Assembly: GCA_003151745.1 (NCBI GenBank)
Contig: PLYJ01000102.1
Coordinates: forward strand, 1-38,600
Origin: Bacteroidota bacterium
GTDB lineage: Bacteria > Bacteroidota > Bacteroidia > AKYH767-A > 2013-40CM-41-45
DNA: 38,600 bases
Direction: 5' to 3'
Shown here: in pieces, positions 7,642 to 15,233 of the stretch
Numbering within the stretch: the stretch's first letter is position 1
Layout of the letters: every line of letters begins with the position of its first letter
Translations under genes and position numbers: made by a program
Notes under the pieces: model-generated
What the model saw: only the letters and a program-made list of their open reading frames with translations
Databases searched by the model: none
Told to the model about the DNA's origin: nothing

Positions 7642-9015
7642 ATGAAGAAATTAATTTTATCAATCTCTTTTGCCTTCTTACTGTTTTCTTTCTGCCATGC
7701 TCAAAACAGCGATTCTATCGCCATGAAAAGGATATATAGTGAGGCACTTACTAACGGCAAGGCATACTCCTGGCTTTATGATCTGACAACAAAGATCGGC
7801 GGACGCTTAAGTGGTTCCCCGCAGGCAGCACAAGCTGTTGAATGGGCTAGGAAAATAATGATAGAGGCAGGTGCGGATTCCGTTTGGCTTCAGGAAGTGT
7901 GGGTGCCTCATTGGGTGCGCGGCGAAAAAGAATCCGGAATTATTATTCAATCAAACGGAATCAAGCAGGATGTGCCGGTGTGCGCATTGGGAATGTCTGT
8001 TGGCACTCCTAAAGACGGCATTACTGCTCAGGTAATTGAAGTACACAATTTTGATGAATTAAAAGCGCTTGGAAAAGAAAAGGTGAAAGGCAAAATCGTT
8101 TTTTATAACCATCCGTTCGACCAAACATTCATCAACACTTTTGAAGCGTATGGAGAAGCAGTAAAATATCGCGGATCAGGAGCAAGCGAAGCTGCCCGTT
8201 ATGGAGCCGTTGCTTCTATTACGCGCACTATGTCTTCGTCCGATAACGACTTCCCGCACACCGGTGCAATGGGTTATAATGATTCTTTGCCAAAAATTCC
8301 CTGTGCAGCCATCAGTACGAACGCAGCCAATCTTCTCAGCAGCATTCTGAAAGCTGATTCTAAAACAAAATTCTTTCTCAAGCAAAGCTGCCAGATGCTG
8401 GATAGTACGAAGTCATTCAATGTGGTGGGAGAAATAAAAGGAAGCGAACGCCCTCAGGAAATTATTGTTGTAGGTGGACACCTTGATTCATGGGAAACAG
8501 GCAAAGGCGCTCACGACGATGGTGCAGGCGTTGTTCAGTCCATCGAAGTGTTGCGGCTTTTCAAAGCACTGGGCATGAAACCGAAAAGAACCATTCGGGC
8601 AGTAGCTTTTATGAATGAAGAAAACGGCGGACATGGAGGGAAAAAATATGAAGAGTTAGCAGAAGCAAATCATGAAAAGCATATTGCAGGAATGGAAAGC
8701 GATGCAGGAGGGTTTACACCAAAAGGTTTTGGCTTGAACATGAGCGATGATAAAAAACAGGCAGTAAGAAAATGGGCGCCCTTATTTCTTCCCTATAATG
8801 TGTATGACTTCGAGCATGAAGGCGACGGGTCCGACATCAGCCCTCTGCGAAAACAAGGAGTTCCGCTGATCGGCTTGCATGTCGATTCACAACGTTACTT
8901 TGAAGTGCATCATGCAGCTTCTGACGTAATTGAAAATGTAAACAGGCGTGAACTGCTTCTCGGAGCTGCTTCGATGGCTTCGTTGATTTATTTGATAAGT
9001 ACATACGGATTGTAA
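7642..9015 (+). CDS. Exported M28 family metallopeptidase (carboxypeptidase Q-like)
   Basis: 457 aa with a signal peptide (LILSISFAFLLFSFCHAQ), so periplasmic or outer surface. The architecture is PA domain insertion followed by an M28 catalytic domain, as in carboxypeptidase Q/plasma glutamate carboxypeptidase. Di-zinc site: H280 in GGHLDSW, the HDDGAG segment (D292/D293) bridging, E326/E327 in MNEENGG acting as general base and ligand, ESDAGG, and the late histidine pair VHHAAS. This predicts removal of unsubstituted amino acids from dipeptides or peptides. It follows the K+ channel gene by 9 nt; a functional link is not evident. Confidence 0.93.
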   Translation: MKKLILSISFAFLLFSFCHAQNSDSIAMKRIYSEALTNGKAYSWLYDLTTKIGGRLSGSPQAAQAVEWARKIMIEAGADSVWLQEVWVPHWVRGEKESGIIIQSNGIKQDVPVCALGMSVGTPKDGITAQVIEVHNFDELKALGKEKVKGKIVFYNHPFDQTFINTFEAYGEAVKYRGSGASEAARYGAVASITRTMSSSDNDFPHTGAMGYNDSLPKIPCAAISTNAANLLSSILKADSKTKFFLKQSCQMLDSTKSFNVVGEIKGSERPQEIIVVGGHLDSWETGKGAHDDGAGVVQSIEVLRLFKALGMKPKRTIRAVAFMNEENGGHGGKKYEELAEANHEKHIAGMESDAGGFTPKGFGLNMSDDKKQAVRKWAPLFLPYNVYDFEHEGDGSDISPLRKQGVPLIGLHVDSQRYFEVHHAASDVIENVNRRELLLGAASMASLIYLISTYGL

Positions 9016-9137
9016 CAATTATTTGTGTTATCAGTATGTAATTAATCTATCATCCTCTATCGTCGTCCAATAGAAATATTTAAAGATAAGTAATTGCGCA
9101 TAAATTGTACTATGCAAAATTCTGAAACTGACATCTG

Positions 9138-10025
9138 ATGCCAAAAAGCTATTTCTTTTTTTTCATTTTGTTCACATCAATTTTCCTGTTTGTAGTGAAA
9201 ACAGAAGCGCAAAGCATAAAAGAAAAAAAAACAACTACTGATTCCGATTCTTCTGATTCAAAAAGAAGCTTAACAGTTGAAATGGATGCCGGTACCAGCA
9301 GGGGATACCAGGCAAGACGTCGTACGACGACTCCCGCATCAAGTCAAAAGTATGTTGAACCCATTCTTAATTATGTAGCTCCCTCGGGCTTTTTCGCTTC
9401 TTTTGCAGCATATAAAACTCCAGGAGTGAAAAGAAGCTGGGATGAGCTTGATTTAGGACTGGGCTATGATTTTAAAATATCAAAGAGTGCAGATGTTGAC
9501 GGATCGGTCGGCTATACGCATTTTACTTATAGTGCCGCAGCTAAACAAACTGTCAACCCGTCCAGTGAAGACCTTGATGCTTATGTAAAACATGACTTTG
9601 ATATTATTGCTGTCAAGCTCACCGGAGATTATTATTTTGGAGGGTCAAATAATGATGAAGACCTGATCGCAGATATTGATCATGATTTTTATATTGACAA
9701 AATTTTTTCAAAAAAGGATGAACTGTCAATTGATCCCACCATAACAATTATCGGAGGCACTACCAACTATTATTTAGGCACCCTTGCACCACCTAATGCT
9801 ACTAAGAAGCAAAAGGAAGCAATAAAAGCAAAATTGAATAATTTTCAATTCAACAGCTTTATTCTGAATGATTATGAATTCGCACTGCCTGTAAATTATG
9901 AGATTGGAAAGTTTGACATGGAAATAGCGTGGCGCTATAGCATCCCGTCAAATCTACCGGCAATTTTCAATGCAAAACCTTTTAGCTATGTCACCGCTTA
10001 CATCAGCTATGATTTTCTGAAATAA
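9138..10025 (+). CDS. Exported protein of unknown function, likely outer-membrane beta-barrel
   Basis: 295 aa, not recognised at family level. Residues 1-24 form a signal peptide (FFFFILFTSIFLFVVKTEAQ). A short charged Ser/Asp/Lys-rich linker follows, then alternating beta-strand-like segments (YVEPILNYVAPSGFFASFAAY, LGLGYDFKISKSADVDGSVGYTH region, VKLTGDYYFGG) and an aromatic final strand YVTAYISYDFLK. These fit a small outer-membrane barrel. An aspartate-rich loop (NNDEDLIADIDHDFYIDK) lies mid-protein. The ATG at 9138 is chosen because it begins the signal peptide. The stop is 3 nt from the convergent response-regulator gene, leaving no room for a terminator between them. Confidence 0.75.
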   Translation: MPKSYFFFFILFTSIFLFVVKTEAQSIKEKKTTTDSDSSDSKRSLTVEMDAGTSRGYQARRRTTTPASSQKYVEPILNYVAPSGFFASFAAYKTPGVKRSWDELDLGLGYDFKISKSADVDGSVGYTHFTYSAAAKQTVNPSSEDLDAYVKHDFDIIAVKLTGDYYFGGSNNDEDLIADIDHDFYIDKIFSKKDELSIDPTITIIGGTTNYYLGTLAPPNATKKQKEAIKAKLNNFQFNSFILNDYEFALPVNYEIGKFDMEIAWRYSIPSNLPAIFNAKPFSYVTAYISYDFLK

Positions 10026-10028
10026 AAA

Positions 10029-11159
10029 TCAGAATATTTTTAATCTCGACATGAGGGTGTCCTTAAATGACTTTCCTATAGCGAGACGTGTTCCATCAAT
10101 GATTACGGCATTTTCTTCCATAGAAGTAATCTTTTCGAGTTGTACGATATAGCTTCTGTGAATACGAACAAATGTAATCTGCGGCAAACGCATTTCAATT
10201 TCCTTCATAGAACTATGAATGATGAACTGCTCTTTTGATTGTGTTTTAATGACTACATAATTATCAAGGGCTTCAATCCAAAGCACTTCTTTAAAATTTA
10301 CTTTTACAAATCGCGAATCCTTCTTGATGAAGAAGCTATTGTGTGAATAAATATTTTCGAGAAAATTCGTCAGGTTTTTATCTGCTCCGCTTTCTGTTGG
10401 CGCCAGCGAAGCTTCCGAGCCAAGTACAAAAGCAGTACCGTTAATTTTTTCATTCACACTAAGAATAGTATAGGTGCTGATGTTCACTTTCTTTTCCTGT
10501 GCGCCGTTTGAAATTAAAACTCCTGTTTCACCGTCTTTGCCAGCCTTACCTGTCGTTGATTGCCCTAACTCCTTAAAAATATTTTTCGTATTCTCGGGAG
10601 AGTTTCTAAACGTATTTTCAATGTCTTTTCCCAGGGCATCACTTCGGGAAGCTCCGGTCAGCAATTCGGCGGATTTATTCATGAACGTCACCTTGCTGTT
10701 TGCATCGGTTATTACTACAGCCACATCGATCTTTTCGAGCGCTGCGGCATAACGGTTGCCGCTGTTTCGCATTTCCAGATCTTTCGTGTATTTGTAATAG
10801 GCTATTTCAATAGCGCTACGAATGTCATCCTCTTCGAAAGGTTTAATGATATAGCCGTATGGTTCTGTAAGTTTGGCACGATCCAACGTAGCCTTATCTG
10901 AAAAGGCTGTGAGAAAAAGAAAAGGGATATGGAAATGCTCATGGATTTGCTGGGCAAGCTGAATGCCGTCAATTTCGCTGCCTCGCAAATTAATATCGAG
11001 CAATATGAAATCGGGTTTTACTGTTTCGACAGCATCGAGCGCCTTTTTCCCTGAACTGAACGGCGGGTGCACTTCGTATCCGAGCTTGGCAAGTATTCGC
11101 TGAATATCCTTGGCTACAATGATCTCGTCCTCAACGATCATTATCTTTATTTTTTTCAT
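10029..11159 (-). CDS. Response regulator: REC + PAS + LytTR DNA-binding domain
   Basis: 376 aa. REC domain 1-125 with acidic pair E10/D11, phosphoacceptor D55 (FILLDINLRG), and K106 (YIIKPFEEDD). PAS domain about 135-210 (AALEKIDVAVVITDANSKV, MNKSAELLTGASRSDALGK). C-terminal LytTR domain about 275-376 (DSRFVKVNFKEVLWIEALDNYV, FVRIHRSYIVQ). LytTR domains bind direct repeats in promoters, so this is a predicted transcription regulator with an added sensory module, less usual than plain REC-LytTR. It lies 75 nt downstream of the kinase gene on the same strand and is very probably its cognate partner. Confidence 0.93.
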   Translation of the reverse strand: MKKIKIMIVEDEIIVAKDIQRILAKLGYEVHPPFSSGKKALDAVETVKPDFILLDINLRGSEIDGIQLAQQIHEHFHIPFLFLTAFSDKATLDRAKLTEPYGYIIKPFEEDDIRSAIEIAYYKYTKDLEMRNSGNRYAAALEKIDVAVVITDANSKVTFMNKSAELLTGASRSDALGKDIENTFRNSPENTKNIFKELGQSTTGKAGKDGETGVLISNGAQEKKVNISTYTILSVNEKINGTAFVLGSEASLAPTESGADKNLTNFLENIYSHNSFFIKKDSRFVKVNFKEVLWIEALDNYVVIKTQSKEQFIIHSSMKEIEMRLPQITFVRIHRSYIVQLEKITSMEENAVIIDGTRLAIGKSFKDTLMSRLKIF

Positions 11160-11234
11160 TGCGGGGTCTTATTTTTTGAAGAGTGAAAATTAGTCAGATT
11201 TTTTAAAACTTGCATCATTCGGCAGAAGATACTA

Positions 11235-12446
11235 TTAACTGTTTCCTCTTGGGTATTTGAATTGAATAATAAAGGTTGTACCGTTAGTGCGCTGCACATC
11301 CAGCGTTCCATCCAGTTGGTCGGCAAGCGCGCTGATGAGTTGCAGCCCGAGCGATTCGGAGGCATCAATATCCAGCTCTTTAGGTAAGCCAACGCCATCA
11401 TCAGAAATGGAAAGCTCAACCATATTGCCGGGCTTCGATTTTATATGAATGCTGATTTCTCCGGGCCGCTTATCCGGAAAAGCATACTTGAGAGCGTTCG
11501 ATACCACTTCATTTATCAATAGTCCGCATGGCATGGCAGTGTCCATGTCAAATTTCACATCATCAGCATTTATTTTTAACTTAATCCGATCTGTGCGGTC
11601 GCCGTAAGACTGGAAAATAAACTGGCAGAGTTTTTCTGCATATTCTCCAAAATGAATTTCGCTCAGCTCTTCTGCCAGGTAAAATTTTTCGTGAACAAGA
11701 GCCATGGTACGAACGCGGTTTTGTCCCTCCTTCACCGTTTTAAGCGTTTGTTCATCCTTTATATATCCTGACTGAAGATTAAGCAGGCTGATAATTATTT
11801 GCAGATTGTTTTTTACACGGTGATGAATTTCTTTTAGCAGCACATCCTTTTCGCGCAGTGAAGCTTTCACTTTATCTTCCATGACTTTGCGGGCGGAGAT
11901 ATCTGTTTCCACGAAAACAAATTTTCGTACTTCCTGGTTATCATTCACGATAGGGGTAATGGTGGATGAGATCCACACAGGCTGCTCCTTATCATTAAGT
12001 GTTTTGGTTTCAAACTGCACCGATTTTTTTTCGCGTTCACATTCATCCATAATAGCGGCCACTCCATCATACCGGTTTATGTCCTGTATGTTTTTGCCGA
12101 AAATATTTTTTACCTGTGCCGGCGCATGCCCTGTGATGTTTGCAAAACCATCGTTAGCCCATTCAATAAACCCGTTTACATCGGTGATGATAACACCGTT
12201 ATCTGTTTTGCTTGCAACAAGCGAAAGCTCCTCCAGCTCTTTGTTCTTTTGCATGAGCTGATGGGTGCGTACTTCCACGCGCTGCTTGAGCATTTGACGG
12301 GTTCGGGCAAAATTGCCGGCGCGCATGCGAAAGTAAAAGTAAATGGTGCCAAGAATAAGACCGCCTGCTATTGACAGAAACCAAACAATCGGCATTAAAG
12401 CCGATGTTTCAAAAATATCAAGAATAGTGAAAAGAGGTTGTTTCAT
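11235..12446 (-). CDS. Membrane histidine kinase, PAS + HisKA_2 type
   Basis: 403 aa. One membrane segment about 18-38 (MPIVWFLSIAGGLILGTIYF), a short coiled linker about 48-75, a PAS/PAC domain about 75-190 (NGVIITDVNGFIEWANDGFANI through VFVETDISARKVME), then a HisKA_2 dimerisation domain with EIHHRVKNNLQIIISLLNLQ (phosphoacceptor likely H209) and an HATPase_c domain with N box LLINEVVSNALKYAF and G boxes DDGVGLP and SLGLQLISALADQLDG. It pairs with the LytTR regulator immediately downstream. The signal is unknown; the PAS domain carries the sensory input because there is almost no periplasmic part. Confidence 0.94.
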   Translation of the reverse strand: MKQPLFTILDIFETSALMPIVWFLSIAGGLILGTIYFYFRMRAGNFARTRQMLKQRVEVRTHQLMQKNKELEELSLVASKTDNGVIITDVNGFIEWANDGFANITGHAPAQVKNIFGKNIQDINRYDGVAAIMDECEREKKSVQFETKTLNDKEQPVWISSTITPIVNDNQEVRKFVFVETDISARKVMEDKVKASLREKDVLLKEIHHRVKNNLQIIISLLNLQSGYIKDEQTLKTVKEGQNRVRTMALVHEKFYLAEELSEIHFGEYAEKLCQFIFQSYGDRTDRIKLKINADDVKFDMDTAMPCGLLINEVVSNALKYAFPDKRPGEISIHIKSKPGNMVELSISDDGVGLPKELDIDASESLGLQLISALADQLDGTLDVQRTNGTTFIIQFKYPRGNS

Positions 12447-12483
12447 TAAACTTCATCATACGAAAAATAATGGGTAACGTTCA

Positions 12484-12551
12484 GGCTATTACAAGTAAGG
12501 CGTTATACGGGGCATCGCATACTATGTAACTTATAACGTATAGTGTTATTG
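12484..12551. repeat. Intergenic dyad of 7-nt words (GTTATACG/ATAACGTATA)
   Basis: CGTTATA in the left arm faces TATAACG in the right, with apex GGGGCATCGCATAC. Words run at roughly 7-nt period. It lies between purQ and the downstream kinase gene. Same word family as 3992-4047. Confidence 0.55.
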
Positions 12552-12571
12552 GATAAATTCCTTTAGTATCC

Positions 12572-13303
12572 TCAGGCGTTGACAAGGCTTAGAATTGACT
12601 CGAAAATGAGCTTCCCATCTGTGTTGCCAAGTTCTGTGTCTGCAGCTCTTTCAGGGTGAGGCATCATGCCAAAAACATTCCGTTTGTCGTTGGAAATGCC
12701 GGCTATGTTTTCCATCGCTCCGTTAGGGTTTGATTCAGGAGTTATGTTGCCGTTTTCATCGCAATAACGGAAAAGCACCTGGTCATTTTTATTAAGCAGC
12801 TTAAGCGTTGCTTCATCAGCATAAAACTTTCCTTCTCCGTGAGCAATCGGTGTTTTCAACGCCTTGTCCAGCGGTATGGCTGAAGTGATTTGGCTGTCAT
12901 TCGTTTGCGCTTTAATGAAAACATTTTTACAGATAAACTGGTGCGCATCATTGCTTAACAAAGCACCCGGAAGCAAATGCGACTCGCATAATACCTGGAA
13001 ACCATTGCAAACACCTAAAACGAAACCGCCTTTATCAGCAAATTCCATTACTTCATTCATGATGGGGCTGAAACGCGCAATGGCTCCGCTACGCAGGTAA
13101 TCGCCATAAGAAAAGCCGCCGGGAAGAATGATGAAATTGCAGTTCTGCAAGTCGTGGTCTTTATGCCAAAGCTTTATCACTTCCTGGTGATCGCCCGGTC
13201 GAATGCGCCCGTTGGCAGATTTCATCTTTAAGTTTTCAAGGACATAGATCATGTCCATGTCACAGTTACTGCCCTGAAAAACAACTACACCGAATTTCAT
13301 CAT
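12572..13303 (-). CDS. purQ: Phosphoribosylformylglycinamidine synthase subunit PurQ
   Basis: Glutamine amidotransferase subunit of FGAM synthase (purine biosynthesis step 4), supplying ammonia to PurL. 243 aa class I amidotransferase: FNCD-type start (VVFQGSNCD), ILPGGFSYGDYLRSG, nucleophile C99 in LGVCNGFQ, and the His/Glu pair in MMPHPERA. The segment between VLENL and EVIKLWHKDHDL (about residues 26-41, KMKSANGRIRPGDHQ) is longer than I expect for the family; see findings. purL and purS are not in the window, so this is the split small-subunit type. A -7 box (TAACTTTG on the minus strand) lies 18-25 nt upstream of the start. Confidence 0.94.
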   Translation of the reverse strand: MMKFGVVVFQGSNCDMDMIYVLENLKMKSANGRIRPGDHQEVIKLWHKDHDLQNCNFIILPGGFSYGDYLRSGAIARFSPIMNEVMEFADKGGFVLGVCNGFQVLCESHLLPGALLSNDAHQFICKNVFIKAQTNDSQITSAIPLDKALKTPIAHGEGKFYADEATLKLLNKNDQVLFRYCDENGNITPESNPNGAMENIAGISNDKRNVFGMMPHPERAADTELGNTDGKLIFESILSLVNA

Positions 13304-13320
13304 ACTACCTGATTTGCCTG

Positions 13321-13328
13321 CAAAGTTA
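13321..13328 (-). promoter_or_regulatory. -7 promoter box for purQ
   Basis: The minus strand reads TAACTTTG, matching TAnnTTTG, with a leader of about 14 nt to purQ. It sits just past the end of the upstream gene. Confidence 0.4.
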
Positions 13329-13351
13329 TGGAATTATAAGATGGTATCGAA

Positions 13352-13972
13352 TTACAAAGAGTCGCTTCGATCCTCAACAAGTTTTTTGCCTTTCTCAGTA
13401 ATAAAATAAAAACCGTCCTTACGAAAACCTGAAAATTCAATAAGCCCGAATTGCTTGAGAGCAGAAATATATCTTGCTCCGCTAACACCGGTAATGCCGC
13501 AGGCAATGAAAAGCTTCATACCTGACATTTTCTGGCGTTCGTAAAGCAGCGTAAGTATCTGCATCTGGCGAGTTTTGGTGGGTGTGTTTTTAACGGAGTC
13601 TCCGGCGAGTGAGCTCCAACGTGAAACTAATTGCTTCACATCAATGTTCGATTTCAATCCCAGCACGCTTGGCACAACCTGTGAATTTAGATTATCATTA
13701 TCCCTTATTGAACTATCAATTTGATTTTGTGCTTTAACCGAGATTGGCATTCCGTCATTTCGCTGACGCAACGTATTTATCAGTTGCTCTAAACCTGCAA
13801 TTCGTTCCTGTAACTTATCATTTAACATTTGTTGATCATCAATTCGTTTCATCAGCTTATGGTTTCTTATCATTAGATGATTATACTGCTGATTGAGATA
13901 TTCATTCTCAGTTTGCAACAACTGTTTTAACTCCATTAACGTGTCAATCGTAGTTTGCTCTTCAGATGTCAT
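13352..13972 (-). CDS. Unknown protein: coiled coil + winged-helix-like C-terminus
   Basis: 206 aa, not recognised. Residues about 8-70 are a strong coiled coil with heptad leucines/isoleucines (LMELKQLLQTENEYL through LQERIAGLEQLINTLRQ). A low-complexity linker about 70-105 follows. Residues about 108-206 look like a winged-helix domain: TKTRQMQILTLLYERQKMSG, a recognition-helix-like VSGARYISALKQFGLIEF, and a wing-like FRKDGFYFITEKGKKLVED. The C-terminal pattern resembles MarR/PadR-type 'two-state' wings. There is no signal peptide. It is plausibly a dimeric DNA-binding protein. It ends 48 nt before purQ on the same strand but purQ has its own promoter box. Confidence 0.7.
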   Translation of the reverse strand: MTSEEQTTIDTLMELKQLLQTENEYLNQQYNHLMIRNHKLMKRIDDQQMLNDKLQERIAGLEQLINTLRQRNDGMPISVKAQNQIDSSIRDNDNLNSQVVPSVLGLKSNIDVKQLVSRWSSLAGDSVKNTPTKTRQMQILTLLYERQKMSGMKLFIACGITGVSGARYISALKQFGLIEFSGFRKDGFYFITEKGKKLVEDRSDSL

Positions 13973-14173
13973 ATTGATAGTCAGTTTAAATTAATTGATG
14001 GAATAAAAATACAGACAATTTGATGATTTGAAGATGCTCGGATTTGAAAATTAAGAAAATCTTTTCAACAATTAGAAACTGATCAGAATTGTATTGAAGA
14101 AAATAGAACCGCAGATTAGCAGATATTCTTTTTCAAATGATTTAATCTGTGAATCTGCAGCTCACAAGTTCTC
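13973..14173. other. 201-bp intergenic stretch with a one-arm 8-nt repeat and a dyad
   Basis: At about 14015-14055 the word GATTTGAA recurs at 8-nt spacing (GATTTGAAG, GGATTTGAAA) with no clear partner arm. A full dyad follows at 14109-14160, listed separately. Confidence 0.4.
14109..14160. repeat. Intergenic dyad of 8-nt words (GCAGATTA/AATCTGC)
   Basis: CGCAGATT and AGCAGATA on the left face TTAATCTG and TGAATCTGC on the right across TTCTTTTTCAAATG. It lies just after the stop of the M28 lipoprotein gene and just before the preceding minus-strand gene's upstream region. Confidence 0.6.
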
Positions 14174-15202
14174 TTACAAATTCACATCCGTAAAAGCTAC
14201 CTGGAGAAGAGTCTGACCAACTGCTTTGAGGGTGTTTTTATCAATGATGCTCATGTTGTCATCGTGCGTATGCCAATAGTCAGGGAAAACCCTGCTGCGC
14301 GAGTTGGCATCATATTGAATAATATCAATGGTAGGAATATGCGTCATGTTGTTGATGTAATAGTGATCGTCTATCAGCTCGCCTCCGGGGAGGTAAACAA
14401 AATAATCACTGTAACCGATGTGCGCCGCAGCGTCCCACACCCTCTTCACAACATCATTGGCATAGCTAAGTGAGTTCCTTTCCTGGTAAAACTTTGCGCC
14501 TTTAGCACCAACCATGTCGAGAAGAATGCCATACGATGCAAAATAATTGGGCACATGCGGATGCTCTGCCCAGTATTGCGTGCCGAGGCAATAGCTGTCT
14601 TTCATGATGGGAAGCTTGCTGTCCTCCTGCTGGCCCCAATCTTCAACATCTAAGAAAATAATATCTATGCCAATGCCAAGCTTCGTGTTTTGAAGATCTC
14701 GTGCCATTTCAAGAAGAATGGCAACACCGCTGGCCCCATCGCTGGCTGCATCAATAGGCTCATTCTTTCGCGCAGTGTCCTGATCTGCAAACGGACGTGA
14801 ATCCCAATGAGAACAAAGAAGAATGCGTTGCTTGGTGTCGGGATTGTACTGTGCAATAATATTTTTCGCAACCAGTCTTTTATTGTCAAAGGTTTTTACC
14901 TCACCATGTTGCATGATGACAGGAAGACCATACGATTTCAGCTTTGCAACAAGATAGTCCGCACACTTCGCATGAGCAGGAGTGCCCGGCACACGCGGCC
15001 CAAACGCTACCTGTGCTGCTGTGAATTCATAAGCTGAATCTGCATTAAAGTTAGGAACAGGAAGGGTAAGGGTTTCCGGCTTTGTGTTTACTGTTTCGGG
15101 TTGCTTTGGTTTATTGCATTCACAAGAAGAGAAAAAAATTAAGAATGCAGAATGCAGAATGCAGAATGCAACATTGGTGCTGAGAAATGGTTTGCTTTTC
15201 AT
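14174..15202 (-). CDS. M28 family lipoprotein, glutaminyl-peptide cyclotransferase-like
   Basis: 342 aa. N-terminus is a lipoprotein signal ending at C27 (LIFFSSC). The mature part is an M28-fold enzyme: ligands H132 (CSHWDSRP), D155 (ASDGASG), E187 (FLDVEDWG) and a late histidine in YWHTHDD. The short single-domain layout and the FGPRVPGTPAHAKCADYL N-terminal region fit bacterial glutaminyl cyclases, which convert N-terminal Gln of exported proteins to pyroglutamate. Pyroglutamate formation is common on Bacteroidota exported proteins because signal peptidase often cuts before Gln. An aminopeptidase role is the alternative. The signal peptide is partly encoded by a repeat dyad (15138-15233), so its residues 11-22 are atypical. 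It follows cysS by 24 nt. Confidence 0.82.
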   Translation of the reverse strand: MKSKPFLSTNVAFCILHSAFLIFFSSCECNKPKQPETVNTKPETLTLPVPNFNADSAYEFTAAQVAFGPRVPGTPAHAKCADYLVAKLKSYGLPVIMQHGEVKTFDNKRLVAKNIIAQYNPDTKQRILLCSHWDSRPFADQDTARKNEPIDAASDGASGVAILLEMARDLQNTKLGIGIDIIFLDVEDWGQQEDSKLPIMKDSYCLGTQYWAEHPHVPNYFASYGILLDMVGAKGAKFYQERNSLSYANDVVKRVWDAAAHIGYSDYFVYLPGGELIDDHYYINNMTHIPTIDIIQYDANSRSRVFPDYWHTHDDNMSIIDKNTLKAVGQTLLQVAFTDVNL

Positions 15203-15233
15203 TCTACATTCTTAATTATTAATTCTTCATTTT
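15138..15233. repeat. Dyad of 7-nt words (GAATGCA/CATTCTA) reaching into a signal-peptide coding region
   Basis: Left arm: AATTAA then four GAATGCA words at exact 7-nt period (15144-15171). Right arm: CATTCTA, CATTCTT, AATTATT, AATTCTT (15199-15228). The dyad spans the cysS stop, the intercistronic gap and the first ~22 codons of the lipoprotein gene. Confidence 0.8.

Noticed and set aside
11156-11419. Separate gene between the kinase and response regulator
   Set aside because: It is another frame of the kinase C-terminal coding region, with no domain and no start context.
14109-14160. Classical Rho-independent terminator
   Set aside because: No T-run follows either arm, and the arms show the 8-nt word periodicity of the dispersed dyads.
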